The translations under genes were made by a program, and so were the position numbers. Positions 35,328 to 43,727 of a DNA stretch of 64,000 nt are shown here, one piece after another (the stretch's first letter is position 1; the number at the start of each line of letters is the position of its first letter). Below the pieces are notes generated by a model, which was given only the letters and a program-made list of their open reading frames with translations, was not told the origin of the DNA and searched no databases. The stretch spans positions 496,001 through 560,000 of the forward strand of contig NZ_LT635772.1 of NCBI RefSeq assembly GCF_900128415.1. The letters run 5' to 3'. This stretch comes from Anaerococcus mediterraneensis. GTDB taxonomy: Bacteria > Bacillota > Clostridia > Tissierellales > Peptoniphilaceae.

Positions 35328-36990
35328 CGTCTGTTCCTCCTACCAAATTATCTATATTGAATTTAAAGACTATTTCAAATTCGTGTTTATCATAAACTAT
35401 TACTTTTTCAATTAAGCTATGGATTAAATCGCCAGGTAGCTTTTCCAAATTCTTTGAAGCATATAAATCATTTATCCATTTTGTTGATTTTAATCTTTCT
35501 TTTTTAAGTTTTGATATATTCACTTCAATTGCTGAAATCTCGTTATCAAATGTAGCCATATGACTTTGAGCAATCTCTCTTCTTAATAGATACTCATCTC
35601 TATCAATCTTACCTAGACTGTATTCTTCATAGGCTCTTTGAATGATATTTTCTTCATTTAGATTTTTTCTTTTAAGATTTTCAATGTCTTTCTTAAAAGT
35701 ATCTATTGCGTTATTAAATCTAGCTTTAATTCGGTTAACAAATTTTGTCTTGCTAGTTGTCTTCATAATAAACTCAGAAACTTTATCACTAATAGCCTGA
35801 TCTAAATCTCTTTCCATAATGAATACTGATTTTTCGGGTTTTATACTTCCACTAAATCTCTCATTCTGAAATGAATAGTAAAGTCTATCTCTATTCTTAC
35901 CATAGATACGAGTTCTTCTATTAAGTTCTTTGCCAGTATTATTATTGATTACAAGACCTTTAAATCTGTTCTCATAGTCCCTATTTTCAAAATTGTGCAT
36001 TGGCGAACTGAAAACATGATTTTTCTTTCTTTCTTGTCTTTCTCGTAAGATTCTTTCGTGAACTTCCTTAGAAATGATTGCTTCATGTGCATTCTCACAA
36101 ATTATATACTGACTTTCATCTACAAAATGTTGCTTAATTCCTTTTGCAAGATTTTGTTGCTTAACTCCTTGTACTAAAGTCCCCGTATAAGCTGGGTTTG
36201 TAAGCATTTTAGAAATTGTCCCTTTATTCCATTCAGGATCATCATTTTCTCTGTAAACTCTCCCAGTTTTATAATAAATCATTCCAGGAGCATATCCCTT
36301 TTCATTAAAATGCTTTGCGACTTCATATTGGCTTTTGCCTTGAAGAGTTAAATCAAACATCTCTTCCACAATAAATCTAACATTTTCATCGATTACAAGT
36401 TTTTGACCTTCTTTAGATTTTTTAATCTTGTAGCCATAAGGTGGGACAGAACCAATAAAGTATCCGTTTCTTGCCCTATTGTGTTTTGAGGTTTTTATCT
36501 TAACTGAAATATCCTTAGCATACATATCATTGATAATATTTTTAAGAGTAACCTCAAAAGATTTCTTTGAATCTGTTTCTTTAACTGTGTCTAATTTATC
36601 ATTAACTGAAATAAATCTAACCCCTAAAAATGGAAAAACTTTATCAATCAATCTTCCCATTTCAAGATATTCTCTTCCAAGTCTTGATAAATCTCTGATA
36701 ATAATACAATTGATTCTTCTATCTCTAATATCTTGCATCATATTCTGAAATGATGGTCTTTCAAAGTTTGTCCCACTATATTCATAGTCAGTGTAAACTT
36801 CTAAAACATCTATATTTTCTTTTAATGCATATTCTTTACAAGACAGTATTTGAGTTTCTATTGAGTATGATTTTTCTCTCCACTCTTCTGTTCTTTCGTT
36901 GGATAGCCTTGTATAAATTCCGGCCTTAAAGACTTTTCTTTCTGTCTTTTCGCTTTTCTTTTCAATATATCTTTTGGAAGTTCTTGCCAT
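35320..36990 (-). CDS. Large serine recombinase (second of three), zinc-ribbon Cys missing
   Basis: 556 residues. The N-terminal extension (about 1-22) is basic. The catalytic motif is GIYTRLSNE (Ser about 30), with 'YEYSGTNFERPSFQNMMQDIRD' and 'IIIRDLSRLGREYLEMGRLID'. The recombinase domain includes 'GKSQYEVAKHFNEKGYAPG'. Where its partners have four Cys, this protein has 'FENRDYENRFKGLVINNN' with no Cys pairs, so the zinc ribbon is degenerate. A long coiled coil follows (about 430-510). The missing metal site suggests a specialised partner role rather than stand-alone recombination. One base overlaps the first recombinase gene. Confidence 0.93.
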   Translation of the reverse strand: MARTSKRYIEKKSEKTERKVFKAGIYTRLSNERTEEWREKSYSIETQILSCKEYALKENIDVLEVYTDYEYSGTNFERPSFQNMMQDIRDRRINCIIIRDLSRLGREYLEMGRLIDKVFPFLGVRFISVNDKLDTVKETDSKKSFEVTLKNIINDMYAKDISVKIKTSKHNRARNGYFIGSVPPYGYKIKKSKEGQKLVIDENVRFIVEEMFDLTLQGKSQYEVAKHFNEKGYAPGMIYYKTGRVYRENDDPEWNKGTISKMLTNPAYTGTLVQGVKQQNLAKGIKQHFVDESQYIICENAHEAIISKEVHERILRERQERKKNHVFSSPMHNFENRDYENRFKGLVINNNTGKELNRRTRIYGKNRDRLYYSFQNERFSGSIKPEKSVFIMERDLDQAISDKVSEFIMKTTSKTKFVNRIKARFNNAIDTFKKDIENLKRKNLNEENIIQRAYEEYSLGKIDRDEYLLRREIAQSHMATFDNEISAIEVNISKLKKERLKSTKWINDLYASKNLEKLPGDLIHSLIEKVIVYDKHEFEIVFKFNIDNLVGGTDDE

Positions 36991-38663
36991 TATAAAACAC
37001 CTCCAACTAATTGCATTGGAGTCTTGTTTTCAAGAGCATTTCCAAAGACCTTATTTATTGAAATCAAATTCTTCCTTACTTCAGACTTACTTTCACTTTC
37101 TTCTTTTATAAGGGTCTTCAGTAAGTTAACTGTTTCCAAATTATTAAATACAAAATTAATCTCACTATTTTCTCCGATTTCAATTCTATCTATAAAAGAT
37201 ACAATTGTTAGCCTATTTAGGCTACTTAAATCAGTGGGAACAATTTCAGAAACCAAACTGTCCTTGTTTTTCATCTTTTCTTGCAAATTGGCAAGTATAT
37301 TTTTCTTTGTAGCAATTTGTTTCTCTATTTCCCTGATCTTAATAAGATAATTTTTTCTGAACCTTTCAAACTCTTCAGAAGTTATAAGTTCGTCTTCTAA
37401 GTCCATATATAAAGATTGTCTAAGTCTTTCATACTTTCTTTTTTCTGAGTTTAAGCTTTCAAAATCAATGTTAAATGTTACTTTTGATACATCTAACTTA
37501 TTAACTTGACTTAGTAGTTCATTATATTTTTTTAAATAATCTTTAAGTGCAAAAAGAGTCATATCCATTAGATAGTCTTCTTTTATACTATGTCTTGTGC
37601 AATCTCCTTTGTTATTATAGTGAGAACAAATATAAAAAATATTATATCCATTCTTGGACTTAACCTTTCTTCTAACCATTGAAGATCCACAATCTTTGCA
37701 ATAAAGCATTCCTGATAAAATATGTGGTATATCTGCTGATTGTTTTACATCTCGGAGCATCATCTTATTAGCCAAAGCATAAATGCTTTTTGAAATAATA
37801 GGCTTATGAGAGTCGTTTATTACAATCCAATCTTCTTCATTTACTTCTACTTCTCTCTTAGACTTGTAATTTAGTTTTCTAGTTTTCCCTTGTTCAAGCA
37901 CTCCTATATAGACCTTGTTTGTAATAATCCTATTGACCATTTTTGCGTCCCATTTAGAGTCTTTAACAATAAAACCAGTAGTATGATTATCACCAGAATT
38001 TTCTTTATGCTTAGATGGTGTTACACAACCTATGCTATTTAAAAAATCTGCAATAGCCTTAGACGAATAACCGTCTATCTTCATATTGAAGATTCTTTCA
38101 ATTATATGTGAAACTTCTGTATCAACGACTAACTTATGTTTGTTTTTGCTATCCTTCTTATAACCAAAAGGAGCAAATGCACCAATAAATTCACCATTCT
38201 TTCTTTTGATCTCTTTTGAAGATTTAACTTTCATAGAAATATCTCTACAATAAGAATCATTAATAAAGTTTCTTATCGGAAGAATTAGGTGTGTATCGCT
38301 TACATCTGCATTTTCACTGTCATAGTTATCGTTTACGGAAATAAATCGAATACCTTTTTCTGGAAATATCTTTTGAAGATATTTACCTGATTCGATATAA
38401 TCCCTCCCAAAACGGGATAAGTCCTTCACAATAATTGTTTTGAACTTTTTCTCTTCAAGATCTTGAATCATCTTCTTAAATTTTGGTCTGTCAAAATTAG
38501 ATCCTGAAAAGCCATCGTCTACATATTCAGCAACAACTTTAAAATCATTGTCCCTTGCATATGATTTGATAATCTGTCTTTGATTTGAAATAGAATTACT
38601 TTCTGTGCTATCTCCATCCTCTCTTGATAAACGAAGATACATACAAGCAAATTTTTCCATCAC
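36990..38663 (-). CDS. Large serine recombinase (first of three)
   Basis: 557 residues. Catalytic motif CMYLRLSREDGD (Ser about 13), then 'EYVDDGFSGSNFDRPKFKKMIQDLEE' and 'IIVKDLSRFGRDYIESGKYLQ'. The recombinase domain is 'DGYSSKAIADFLNSIGCVTPSKHK'. The zinc ribbon is intact (CKDCGSSMVRRK...CSHYNNKGDC), and a coiled coil lies at about 400-480. It is the promoter-proximal member of a tandem trio. AAGGAGG stands ahead of the start. Three consecutive, non-identical large serine recombinases suggest they act together, but which are needed for integration or excision is unknown. Confidence 0.94.
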   Translation of the reverse strand: MMEKFACMYLRLSREDGDSTESNSISNQRQIIKSYARDNDFKVVAEYVDDGFSGSNFDRPKFKKMIQDLEEKKFKTIIVKDLSRFGRDYIESGKYLQKIFPEKGIRFISVNDNYDSENADVSDTHLILPIRNFINDSYCRDISMKVKSSKEIKRKNGEFIGAFAPFGYKKDSKNKHKLVVDTEVSHIIERIFNMKIDGYSSKAIADFLNSIGCVTPSKHKENSGDNHTTGFIVKDSKWDAKMVNRIITNKVYIGVLEQGKTRKLNYKSKREVEVNEEDWIVINDSHKPIISKSIYALANKMMLRDVKQSADIPHILSGMLYCKDCGSSMVRRKVKSKNGYNIFYICSHYNNKGDCTRHSIKEDYLMDMTLFALKDYLKKYNELLSQVNKLDVSKVTFNIDFESLNSEKRKYERLRQSLYMDLEDELITSEEFERFRKNYLIKIREIEKQIATKKNILANLQEKMKNKDSLVSEIVPTDLSSLNRLTIVSFIDRIEIGENSEINFVFNNLETVNLLKTLIKEESESKSEVRKNLISINKVFGNALENKTPMQLVGGVL

Positions 38664-38760
38664 AAAACCTCCTTAATTTGTATTTGGGCAAATAGTCATT
38701 AAGGAGTTCTTCTACCACTTATATTTTACCGCACCCAAGTTTTTAAGTCAGCACCCCAGC

Positions 38761-38982
38761 TTATAGTCTTATACAAGCTCTACATAAATAAAGCTCAACA
38801 ATATCTAGTAAGTCGAGGGACTCTTTATCACTTTGAGTGTAAGTAATTTTTTTAGAATAATCTTCTTTTGATATTTGCTCTTTAGGTTTATATTTCTTCT
38901 TTTCTTTTGTATTCATAGGTTTTACCTCACAATATAAAATTAAAGTTTTTTGACATTGACAAGTGCCTTGGATTAGCAACAT
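38761..38982 (-). CDS. Small element-encoded protein upstream of the recombinases
   Basis: 73 residues starting at 38982, where GGAGGTGAG lies at a good distance. An in-frame ATG at 38916 with its own GTGAGGT site would give 51 residues. The first part has CxC ('QGTCQCQKTL'). The rest is Lys/Glu-rich ('KKKYKPKEQISKEDYSKKITYTQSDKES') and ends with 'CRAC'. It lies about 100 bases ahead of the first recombinase, where small accessory or excisionase-like genes are often found. That role is only a guess from position. Confidence 0.5.
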   Translation of the reverse strand: MLLIQGTCQCQKTLILYCEVKPMNTKEKKKYKPKEQISKEDYSKKITYTQSDKESLDLLDIVELYLCRACIRL

Positions 38983-39005
38983 AGGAATCTCACCTCCGCC
39001 TCTGT

Positions 39006-39092
39006 TTAGGATGAGCCGGCTTCAACCTTAGAAGTATCATTATCCTCATTTTCTTCATAGCGAATAGGGTATCCCTCCCTATATTCAAACTC
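39006..39092 (-). pseudogene. C-terminal relic of an unidentified gene
   Basis: A 28-codon stretch 'EFEYREGYPIRYEENEDND' followed by 'TSKVEAGSS' and a stop has coding character but no start; a stop codon lies directly ahead. A preceding stretch in another frame ('KLKAREEERER') may be its upstream part. The rest of 39093-39458 shows no convincing gene. Confidence 0.3.
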
Positions 39093-39458
39093 TTACTTAT
39101 CGCTCCCTTTCTTCTTCCCTTGCTTTTAGCTTAGCAGTACTTGTTTTGCCGAATTATTCAGCAGAAAGATCTTGGCGGATAGGTTATTACGCTCCAAAAA
39201 TGATTAACGTCTTGTCTTGGTCTATTCAGTTGTTAAGGTTCAAAATTTATCGAGAGTTATTAATCTTTTTAAAATTTGACCATCAGAAAATACTTATCTT
39301 GATGAAACAAAATTGTTTAAAATTACCCTCTTATACTTAACAGTGAAAAGAAGCCTTTCTTGCTAACCAATTTTCAAAAATAAATTTGGTTAAATGAAAA
39401 GGTCCAATTCCCACTGCATAAGTAACAGTGAAAATTAGACCCTCTTGGTAACTGTCAT

Positions 39459-39869
39459 CTAAAAGTCTTCTAACATTTCCTTTAGTTTTTCTAAGACTTT
39501 ATTACGCCTTTTAATAACGGCTGGATTAGAAATATTCAGTTTAGCGGCTACTTCTCTAATTGTTTCTTCTTTATAAAAAAGACTTTCTATCAAATCCCTT
39601 TCAACAGGATTGAGTTTAGAAATAGCTCTTCTTACTTCTTCAATCATTTCCTTTGTTTCGATAATTTTTTCAACATCAAATTCCAGATCTTCTAAATTTT
39701 CTTCAAAATTACCATCATGATCATAGGAACAAAAAAAGAAACAGTTATTTAACCTGTCTCTTCTCATTTGATATTTCTCTTTATTCAATTCACTATGATA
39801 AGCAAGATATACCTCTTTGCTAACAACCACTTTCTTTCCTTCTACAAATAAATAGTATTCTTTGTCCAT
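39459..39869 (-). CDS. Sigma-70-like regulator of the mobile element (region-4 HTH)
   Basis: 136 residues from the ATG at 39869, which has AAGGAGG upstream. The N-terminal part 'EYYLFVEGKKVVVSKEVYLAYHSELNKEKYQMRRDR' is characteristic of a short sigma-like protein common in Firmicute ICEs. The C-terminal part is a region-4-like HTH ('LNPVERDLIESLFYKEETIREVAAKLNISNPAVIKRRNKVLEKL'). It probably activates element genes. A decayed second copy lies at 43471-43687. Confidence 0.8.
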   Translation of the reverse strand: MDKEYYLFVEGKKVVVSKEVYLAYHSELNKEKYQMRRDRLNNCFFFCSYDHDGNFEENLEDLEFDVEKIIETKEMIEEVRRAISKLNPVERDLIESLFYKEETIREVAAKLNISNPAVIKRRNKVLEKLKEMLEDF

Positions 39870-39964
39870 TAATTTTTCCTCCTTGTTGACTTGAATTTCT
39901 TTTGTTTGAAAATAAAATTCACACAAGGAGGGCTTCTAATTCTTTGCATATATTCTCCTGGGCA

Positions 39965-40000
39965 TAAAAAAAGACCGAAAGAAAATAAATTCTTTCAGTC
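39965..40000 (-). terminator. Terminator of the 186-residue regulator gene
   Basis: GACCGAAAGAA (39973-39983) and TTCTTTCAGTC (39990-40000) form a stem; on the minus strand TTTTTTTATGCC follows. Confidence 0.75.
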
Positions 40001-40138
40001 AATAAATGCCAATATTAAATTTAGGTGCAGATCACCCATCATGGATATTATATATGCACTTAAGTACACATAAAATTCGTATATGGTACTTTTTTCATTC
40101 GGAAATAGTACGCAATAAGTTCGTCATAAATTAATTTC

Positions 40139-40699
40139 TTAGATATTCATTATTTCTTCAATGCTACGACCGTCTTCAAGTTGGCTAATAGCAGTCGGTA
40201 AAGTATATCCCCAAATTATTACACCAACCAATGCAATTGCTTCCTTTTTTCTTTGATAATAAACAGTTCTCTCTAAAGACACACTTCTCATACAAGCTTC
40301 ATCAGTAATCTTTTTTTCAGAAATGTAGTAGTTATAAATAATCTTATGATAGATTTCTCCATATTCTGGATAAACTTTTAGCCTAACACAAGCATCATAA
40401 ATTATTAAAAGCATAAGCTTACTATCCATTACATTGGAAACTCTATTATTAAACTTTTCTTCAACTCTTTCTGGAGCAAATGTAGAAAGATACAAGTAAG
40501 CAGATTCTGAAGTTGATCCATAGTTTTCTTTACTCTCAAACATCATAAAATTTGCCCTACTATCTACTGCCCAGGTAACTTGTCTATATAAACTTAAAAT
40601 AAGTTTTGCAGCTGAACTAATTTCTTCAAATTTCAAGTTGCTATCTGCATACATGTTCATTATATTCTTTAAAGTTTTACTTATTCTCAATCTAATCAC
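40139..40699 (-). CDS. Element protein with ArpU/sigma-like C-terminal region, function uncertain
   Basis: 186 residues, predicted all helical. The C-terminal part 'ITDEACMRSVSLERTVYYQRKKEAIALVGVIIWG' resembles the DNA-binding tail of ArpU-type phage regulators. The N-terminal part ('LKFEEISSAAKLILSLYRQVTWAVDSRANFMMF') is not recognised. It is divergent from the ImmR-like regulator, with the two promoters in the 150-base gap between them. It is therefore likely part of the element's regulatory switch, but the assignment is weak. Confidence 0.6.
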   Translation of the reverse strand: MIRLRISKTLKNIMNMYADSNLKFEEISSAAKLILSLYRQVTWAVDSRANFMMFESKENYGSTSESAYLYLSTFAPERVEEKFNNRVSNVMDSKLMLLIIYDACVRLKVYPEYGEIYHKIIYNYYISEKKITDEACMRSVSLERTVYYQRKKEAIALVGVIIWGYTLPTAISQLEDGRSIEEIMNI

Positions 40700-40713
40700 C
40701 CCAATACAATTTA

Positions 40714-40742
40714 TTTACAATCCTGAATGTTTGTGCTATAAT
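40714..40742 (+). promoter_or_regulatory. Promoter of the ImmR/ImmA-like operon
   Basis: TTTACA (40714-40719) and TATAAT (40737-40742) are separated by 17 bases. Several AT-rich half-palindromes follow before the start codon. Confidence 0.7.
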
Positions 40743-40848
40743 ATGAATATAAGTTCAGTTTGTATTATATCTCAAATTGAAAAATAATTCAAGCACTATT
40801 GTTCGTATTAAAAGTTATAAATGCACATTAGTACAGGAGGTTAAAGTT

Positions 40849-41250
40849 ATGGCTTTTGCGGATAGATTAAAGGAATTTCGTGAAAAAGAAAAGTTAAGTC
40901 AGGCAGATTTTGCAAAAATAATAGGAATAAGTACAAGAACTCTTGTACATTATGAAGACGGAGAAAGATACCCAAGAGATGTCGAGGTTTACAAAAAAAT
41001 AGCTGAAGTTATGGACTGTGATTACAATTATCTTCTAGAAGAAAGTGACGAGTTTTTAAATAGAGTTTATAACATGGGTGGCAAAAGAGAATTAGAAAAA
41101 GCTAGAGCATTAACAGAAGGTCTAAGTTCTTTATTTGCTGGTGGAGAAATTTCTGACGAAGATAAAGATGCTGCTTTTGAAGCTATTACTCGTGCTTATT
41201 GGGAGGCTAAAAGAGAAAACAAGAAATACGGTCGTAAGAAAAAAGATTAG
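40849..41250 (+). CDS. XRE-family repressor (ImmR-like)
   Basis: 133 residues from the ATG at 40849 (AGGAGG upstream; the frame extends further but without a good site). The N-terminal HTH is 'RLKEFREKEKLSQADFAKIIGISTRTLVHYEDGERYPRD'. A helical, charged C-terminal part follows ('EDKDAAFEAITRAYWEAKRENKK'). It lies 8 bases ahead of an ImmA-like metallopeptidase gene. In ICEBs1-type elements such pairs keep the element silent until the protease cleaves the repressor. The role here is inferred from that parallel. Confidence 0.85.
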   Translation: MAFADRLKEFREKEKLSQADFAKIIGISTRTLVHYEDGERYPRDVEVYKKIAEVMDCDYNYLLEESDEFLNRVYNMGGKRELEKARALTEGLSSLFAGGEISDEDKDAAFEAITRAYWEAKRENKKYGRKKKD

Positions 41251-41258
41251 GTGATTTT

Positions 41259-41807
41259 ATGAGCATGAATCGCTATATATATGATAAGGTTAATCGACTT
41301 ATAAAAAAATATAAGACACGAGATCCTATCGAATTAATAGAAGCTTTGAATATTAACCTGGTATATCTACCTAAAACAGAAATACTTTTAGGAATGTACC
41401 ATTATATTCAAAGGAACAGATTTATTTTTATCAGTAGCAACACAAATTTTAATAGAAAGACGATATTAGCACATGAATTAGGTCACGATCAACTTCACAG
41501 AGATTATTGTATGAGTGGCGGAGCTTTTCATGACCAAACAGTGCTAAACCCTACAAATAAATTTGAAACTGAAGCAAATATTTTTGCAGCTCATTTATTA
41601 ATAAGTGATGAAGATGTCTTCGATAATATCAATGATCAAGTTTGTGATTATGAAATCGCTGGAAAGTTAGGTGTAGATATAAATTTACTAAATCTAAAAA
41701 TTTCTGAGTTAGCAAAAATGGGCAAGTTTAATAAACCAATTAATGTTAATACACCTCAGGGAGATTTTCTTAAAAACTATCGCCCTGAACATGATGATTA
41801 TTATTAG
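41259..41807 (+). CDS. ImmA/IrrE-family metallopeptidase
   Basis: 182 residues. The zinc-binding motif is AHELGH (His72, Glu73, His76), followed by 'FETEANIFAAHLL', which supplies the third ligand Glu. 'IYDKVNRLIKKYKTRDPIELIEALNINLVYLP' is the usual N-terminus. It probably cleaves the repressor encoded just upstream and so derepresses the element. Length is normal for the family. Confidence 0.88.
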   Translation: MSMNRYIYDKVNRLIKKYKTRDPIELIEALNINLVYLPKTEILLGMYHYIQRNRFIFISSNTNFNRKTILAHELGHDQLHRDYCMSGGAFHDQTVLNPTNKFETEANIFAAHLLISDEDVFDNINDQVCDYEIAGKLGVDINLLNLKISELAKMGKFNKPINVNTPQGDFLKNYRPEHDDYY

Positions 41808-41815
41808 GAGACTCT

Positions 41816-42298
41816 ATGGGAATTTTTATTGCAGGATATTTTTTATTAATCCTTTCTGGAGTAGTTTTCTACTATCTCATCTCTACCTACTCTGTAAAAA
41901 TCTCAGCATTTTTGATTGATTTTATAGTTGTAGGTTTAGGATTTTATATATCCATAAAAGATAAACTAGATAACAAATTAGCTATTTCCCTTTCAATTAC
42001 AGTAGTAATAATTTATGGAATATTTCTAATTTTAATAAATCAAAATCTACCAAGGATTAGTAAACTTTTAAACTATATAATTGCTTTTATAGGATCATCA
42101 GTTGCACTATGGTTGGCACTTGATTTTATTACAACCACTCTAACCGCTTTTAAGATAATCGGTCAAACTTATCATCAATTACCAATAACAAAAAATATGA
42201 TGATAAATTCCTTTATACATTATGTAATTGTATTCTTGATTAGTATTCCAGTGTTTAAAGGTAGAATGAAATTTATACTTGGAGGAAATTATGAGTAG
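41816..42298 (+). CDS. Membrane protein of the regulatory operon
   Basis: 160 residues with about five hydrophobic segments and few charged residues; it ends 'GRMKFILGGNYE'. No family recognised. It lies 8 bases after the ImmA-like gene and overlaps the next gene by 8 bases, with that gene's ribosome-binding site (GGAGG) inside its last codons. It may sense an exclusion or envelope signal, but nothing in the sequence proves this. Confidence 0.7.
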   Translation: MGIFIAGYFLLILSGVVFYYLISTYSVKISAFLIDFIVVGLGFYISIKDKLDNKLAISLSITVVIIYGIFLILINQNLPRISKLLNYIIAFIGSSVALWLALDFITTTLTAFKIIGQTYHQLPITKNMMINSFIHYVIVFLISIPVFKGRMKFILGGNYE

Positions 42299-43373
42299 AG
42301 AAATGGATAAAAATAAAGACGAAAATCATGATAATAAAGAACTTCAAATCAGATCCTCCGCTGCTGAATACTTGACTTTTATTGCAGCAAATGGTGATGA
42401 CCAGGAAGCTATTGAAATTAGATATGAAGATGAAAATATTTGGCTAACTCAAAAGATGATGGCAGCTCTTTATGATGTCAGTACTGCAGCAATAAATCAG
42501 CACTTGAAAAAAATATTTGATGACAATGAATTACAAGAAGAAGCAACTATTAAGAATTTCTTAATAGTTCAAAAAGAAGGTTCTAGAAATGTTTCGAGAG
42601 AAACAAAACACTACAACCTACAAGCAATTATTGCAGTAGGGTTTAAAGTAAATAACGAACGTGCAGTCCAATTTAGAAAGTGGGCAAACCAAATTGTAAA
42701 AGATTTTACAATTAAAGGTTGGGCAATGGATGATGAAAGACTCAAAAATTCTGGCACAAAACTTACCAAGGATTATTTCGAAAAATTACTTGTAAAAATT
42801 CGCGAGATTCGATTATCTGAAAGAAGATTCTATCAAAAAATCACAGATATTTATGCCACTTCCTTAGACTATGATCCATCTGCAAAAGCAACAAAAAGAT
42901 TTTTTGCCGCTATTCAAAACAAATTACACTATGCCATTCATGGAAAAACTGCAGCTGAATTAATTGTAGATAGAGCCAATCACAAAACTAAAAATATGGG
43001 ACTTACTACTTGGGAAGGATCTCCAGATTCAAAAATTCATAAATATGATGTAGTCGTTGCAAAAAATTATCTAAACGAAGAAGAACTAAATCAAATGCAA
43101 AGAATTGTTTCATCTTATTTGGACATGGCAGAACTACAAGCAGAAAGACATATCCCTATGACTATGGAAGATTGGGAAAAAAGATTAAATGGATTTTTAC
43201 AACTATGGGATAAAGAAATCTTAAACGATGCAGGAAAAGTGTCTGCAGCTCTTGCTAAAAAACACGCAGAGAGTGAGTTTGAAAAATATAGAATTATACA
43301 AGATAGACTCTACAAAAGTGATTTTGATAAGTTCTTAGAACTTGAAGACAATACTAAAGATTTAGAAAAATAA
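42291..43373 (+). CDS. RhuM-family (virulence RhuM/Fic-associated type) protein
   Basis: 360 residues from the ATG at 42291, chosen because GGAGG ends 5 bases earlier. The RhuM core is clear: 'IEIRYEDENIWLTQKMMAALYDVSTAAINQHLKKIF', 'VSRETKHYNLQAIIAVGFKVNNERAVQFRKWAN', then 'AAELIVDRANHKTKNMGLTTWEGS'. The N-terminal part contains a winged-helix-like DNA-binding pattern. The biochemical role is not established; RhuM genes are frequent on mobile elements and near restriction systems. A strong terminator follows. Confidence 0.88.
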   Translation: MSREMDKNKDENHDNKELQIRSSAAEYLTFIAANGDDQEAIEIRYEDENIWLTQKMMAALYDVSTAAINQHLKKIFDDNELQEEATIKNFLIVQKEGSRNVSRETKHYNLQAIIAVGFKVNNERAVQFRKWANQIVKDFTIKGWAMDDERLKNSGTKLTKDYFEKLLVKIREIRLSERRFYQKITDIYATSLDYDPSAKATKRFFAAIQNKLHYAIHGKTAAELIVDRANHKTKNMGLTTWEGSPDSKIHKYDVVVAKNYLNEEELNQMQRIVSSYLDMAELQAERHIPMTMEDWEKRLNGFLQLWDKEILNDAGKVSAALAKKHAESEFEKYRIIQDRLYKSDFDKFLELEDNTKDLEK

Positions 43374-43418
43374 CTTAATATACGATTAACGCTTATATTG
43401 TGTCTGTAAATAATTCTG

Positions 43419-43466
43419 TGTATCAACCTAAATACTGATAAAAGGGTAAGGGTTGATACATTTTTT
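43419..43466 (+). terminator. Rho-independent terminator after rhuM
   Basis: TGTATCAACC (43419-43428) and GGTTGATACA (43451-43460) form a perfect 10-bp stem followed by six T. Confidence 0.85.
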
Positions 43467-43470
43467 ATGC

Positions 43471-43687
43471 TTAAATCATCATTTGTGTAGCTACAACTTT
43501 TTCTACATCAACATTTTTATCTTTTAGATTATCTTCAAAATTCCCATCATGATTTAGGGACGAAAAAAGAGCAAGTGTTTTTTCTTGTCTACCTGCTCTA
43601 AATATTTTCATGTTCTCTTTCTTGCCAGTAGACTTTGTATATCTGCTCGCTTACTTTGATTTTTCGCCCACCGACATAAAGGTAATA
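43471..43687 (-). pseudogene. Decayed second copy of the element sigma-like gene
   Basis: On the minus strand, 'YYLYVGGRKIKVSEQIYKVYWQERE' runs into a stop. A second frame continues 'FRAGRQEKTLALFSSLNHDGNFEDNLKDKNVDVEKVVATQMMI' to TAA. These align in order with 'YYLFVEGKKVVVSKEVYLAYHS' and 'CSYDHDGNFEENLEDLEFDVEKIIETKEMI' of the intact gene at 39459-39869. The start and the whole HTH part are missing and there is at least one frameshift. Confidence 0.8.
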
Positions 43688-43727
43688 TTATTTTGTCATT
43701 TATGTTTCTTACATTCTTTTTTTATCT

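Noticed and set aside
39146..39340. 64-codon plus-strand frame in the gap before the sigma-like gene
   Set aside because: No ribosome-binding site, no recognisable motif, and atypical composition; probably chance in an A+T-rich gap.
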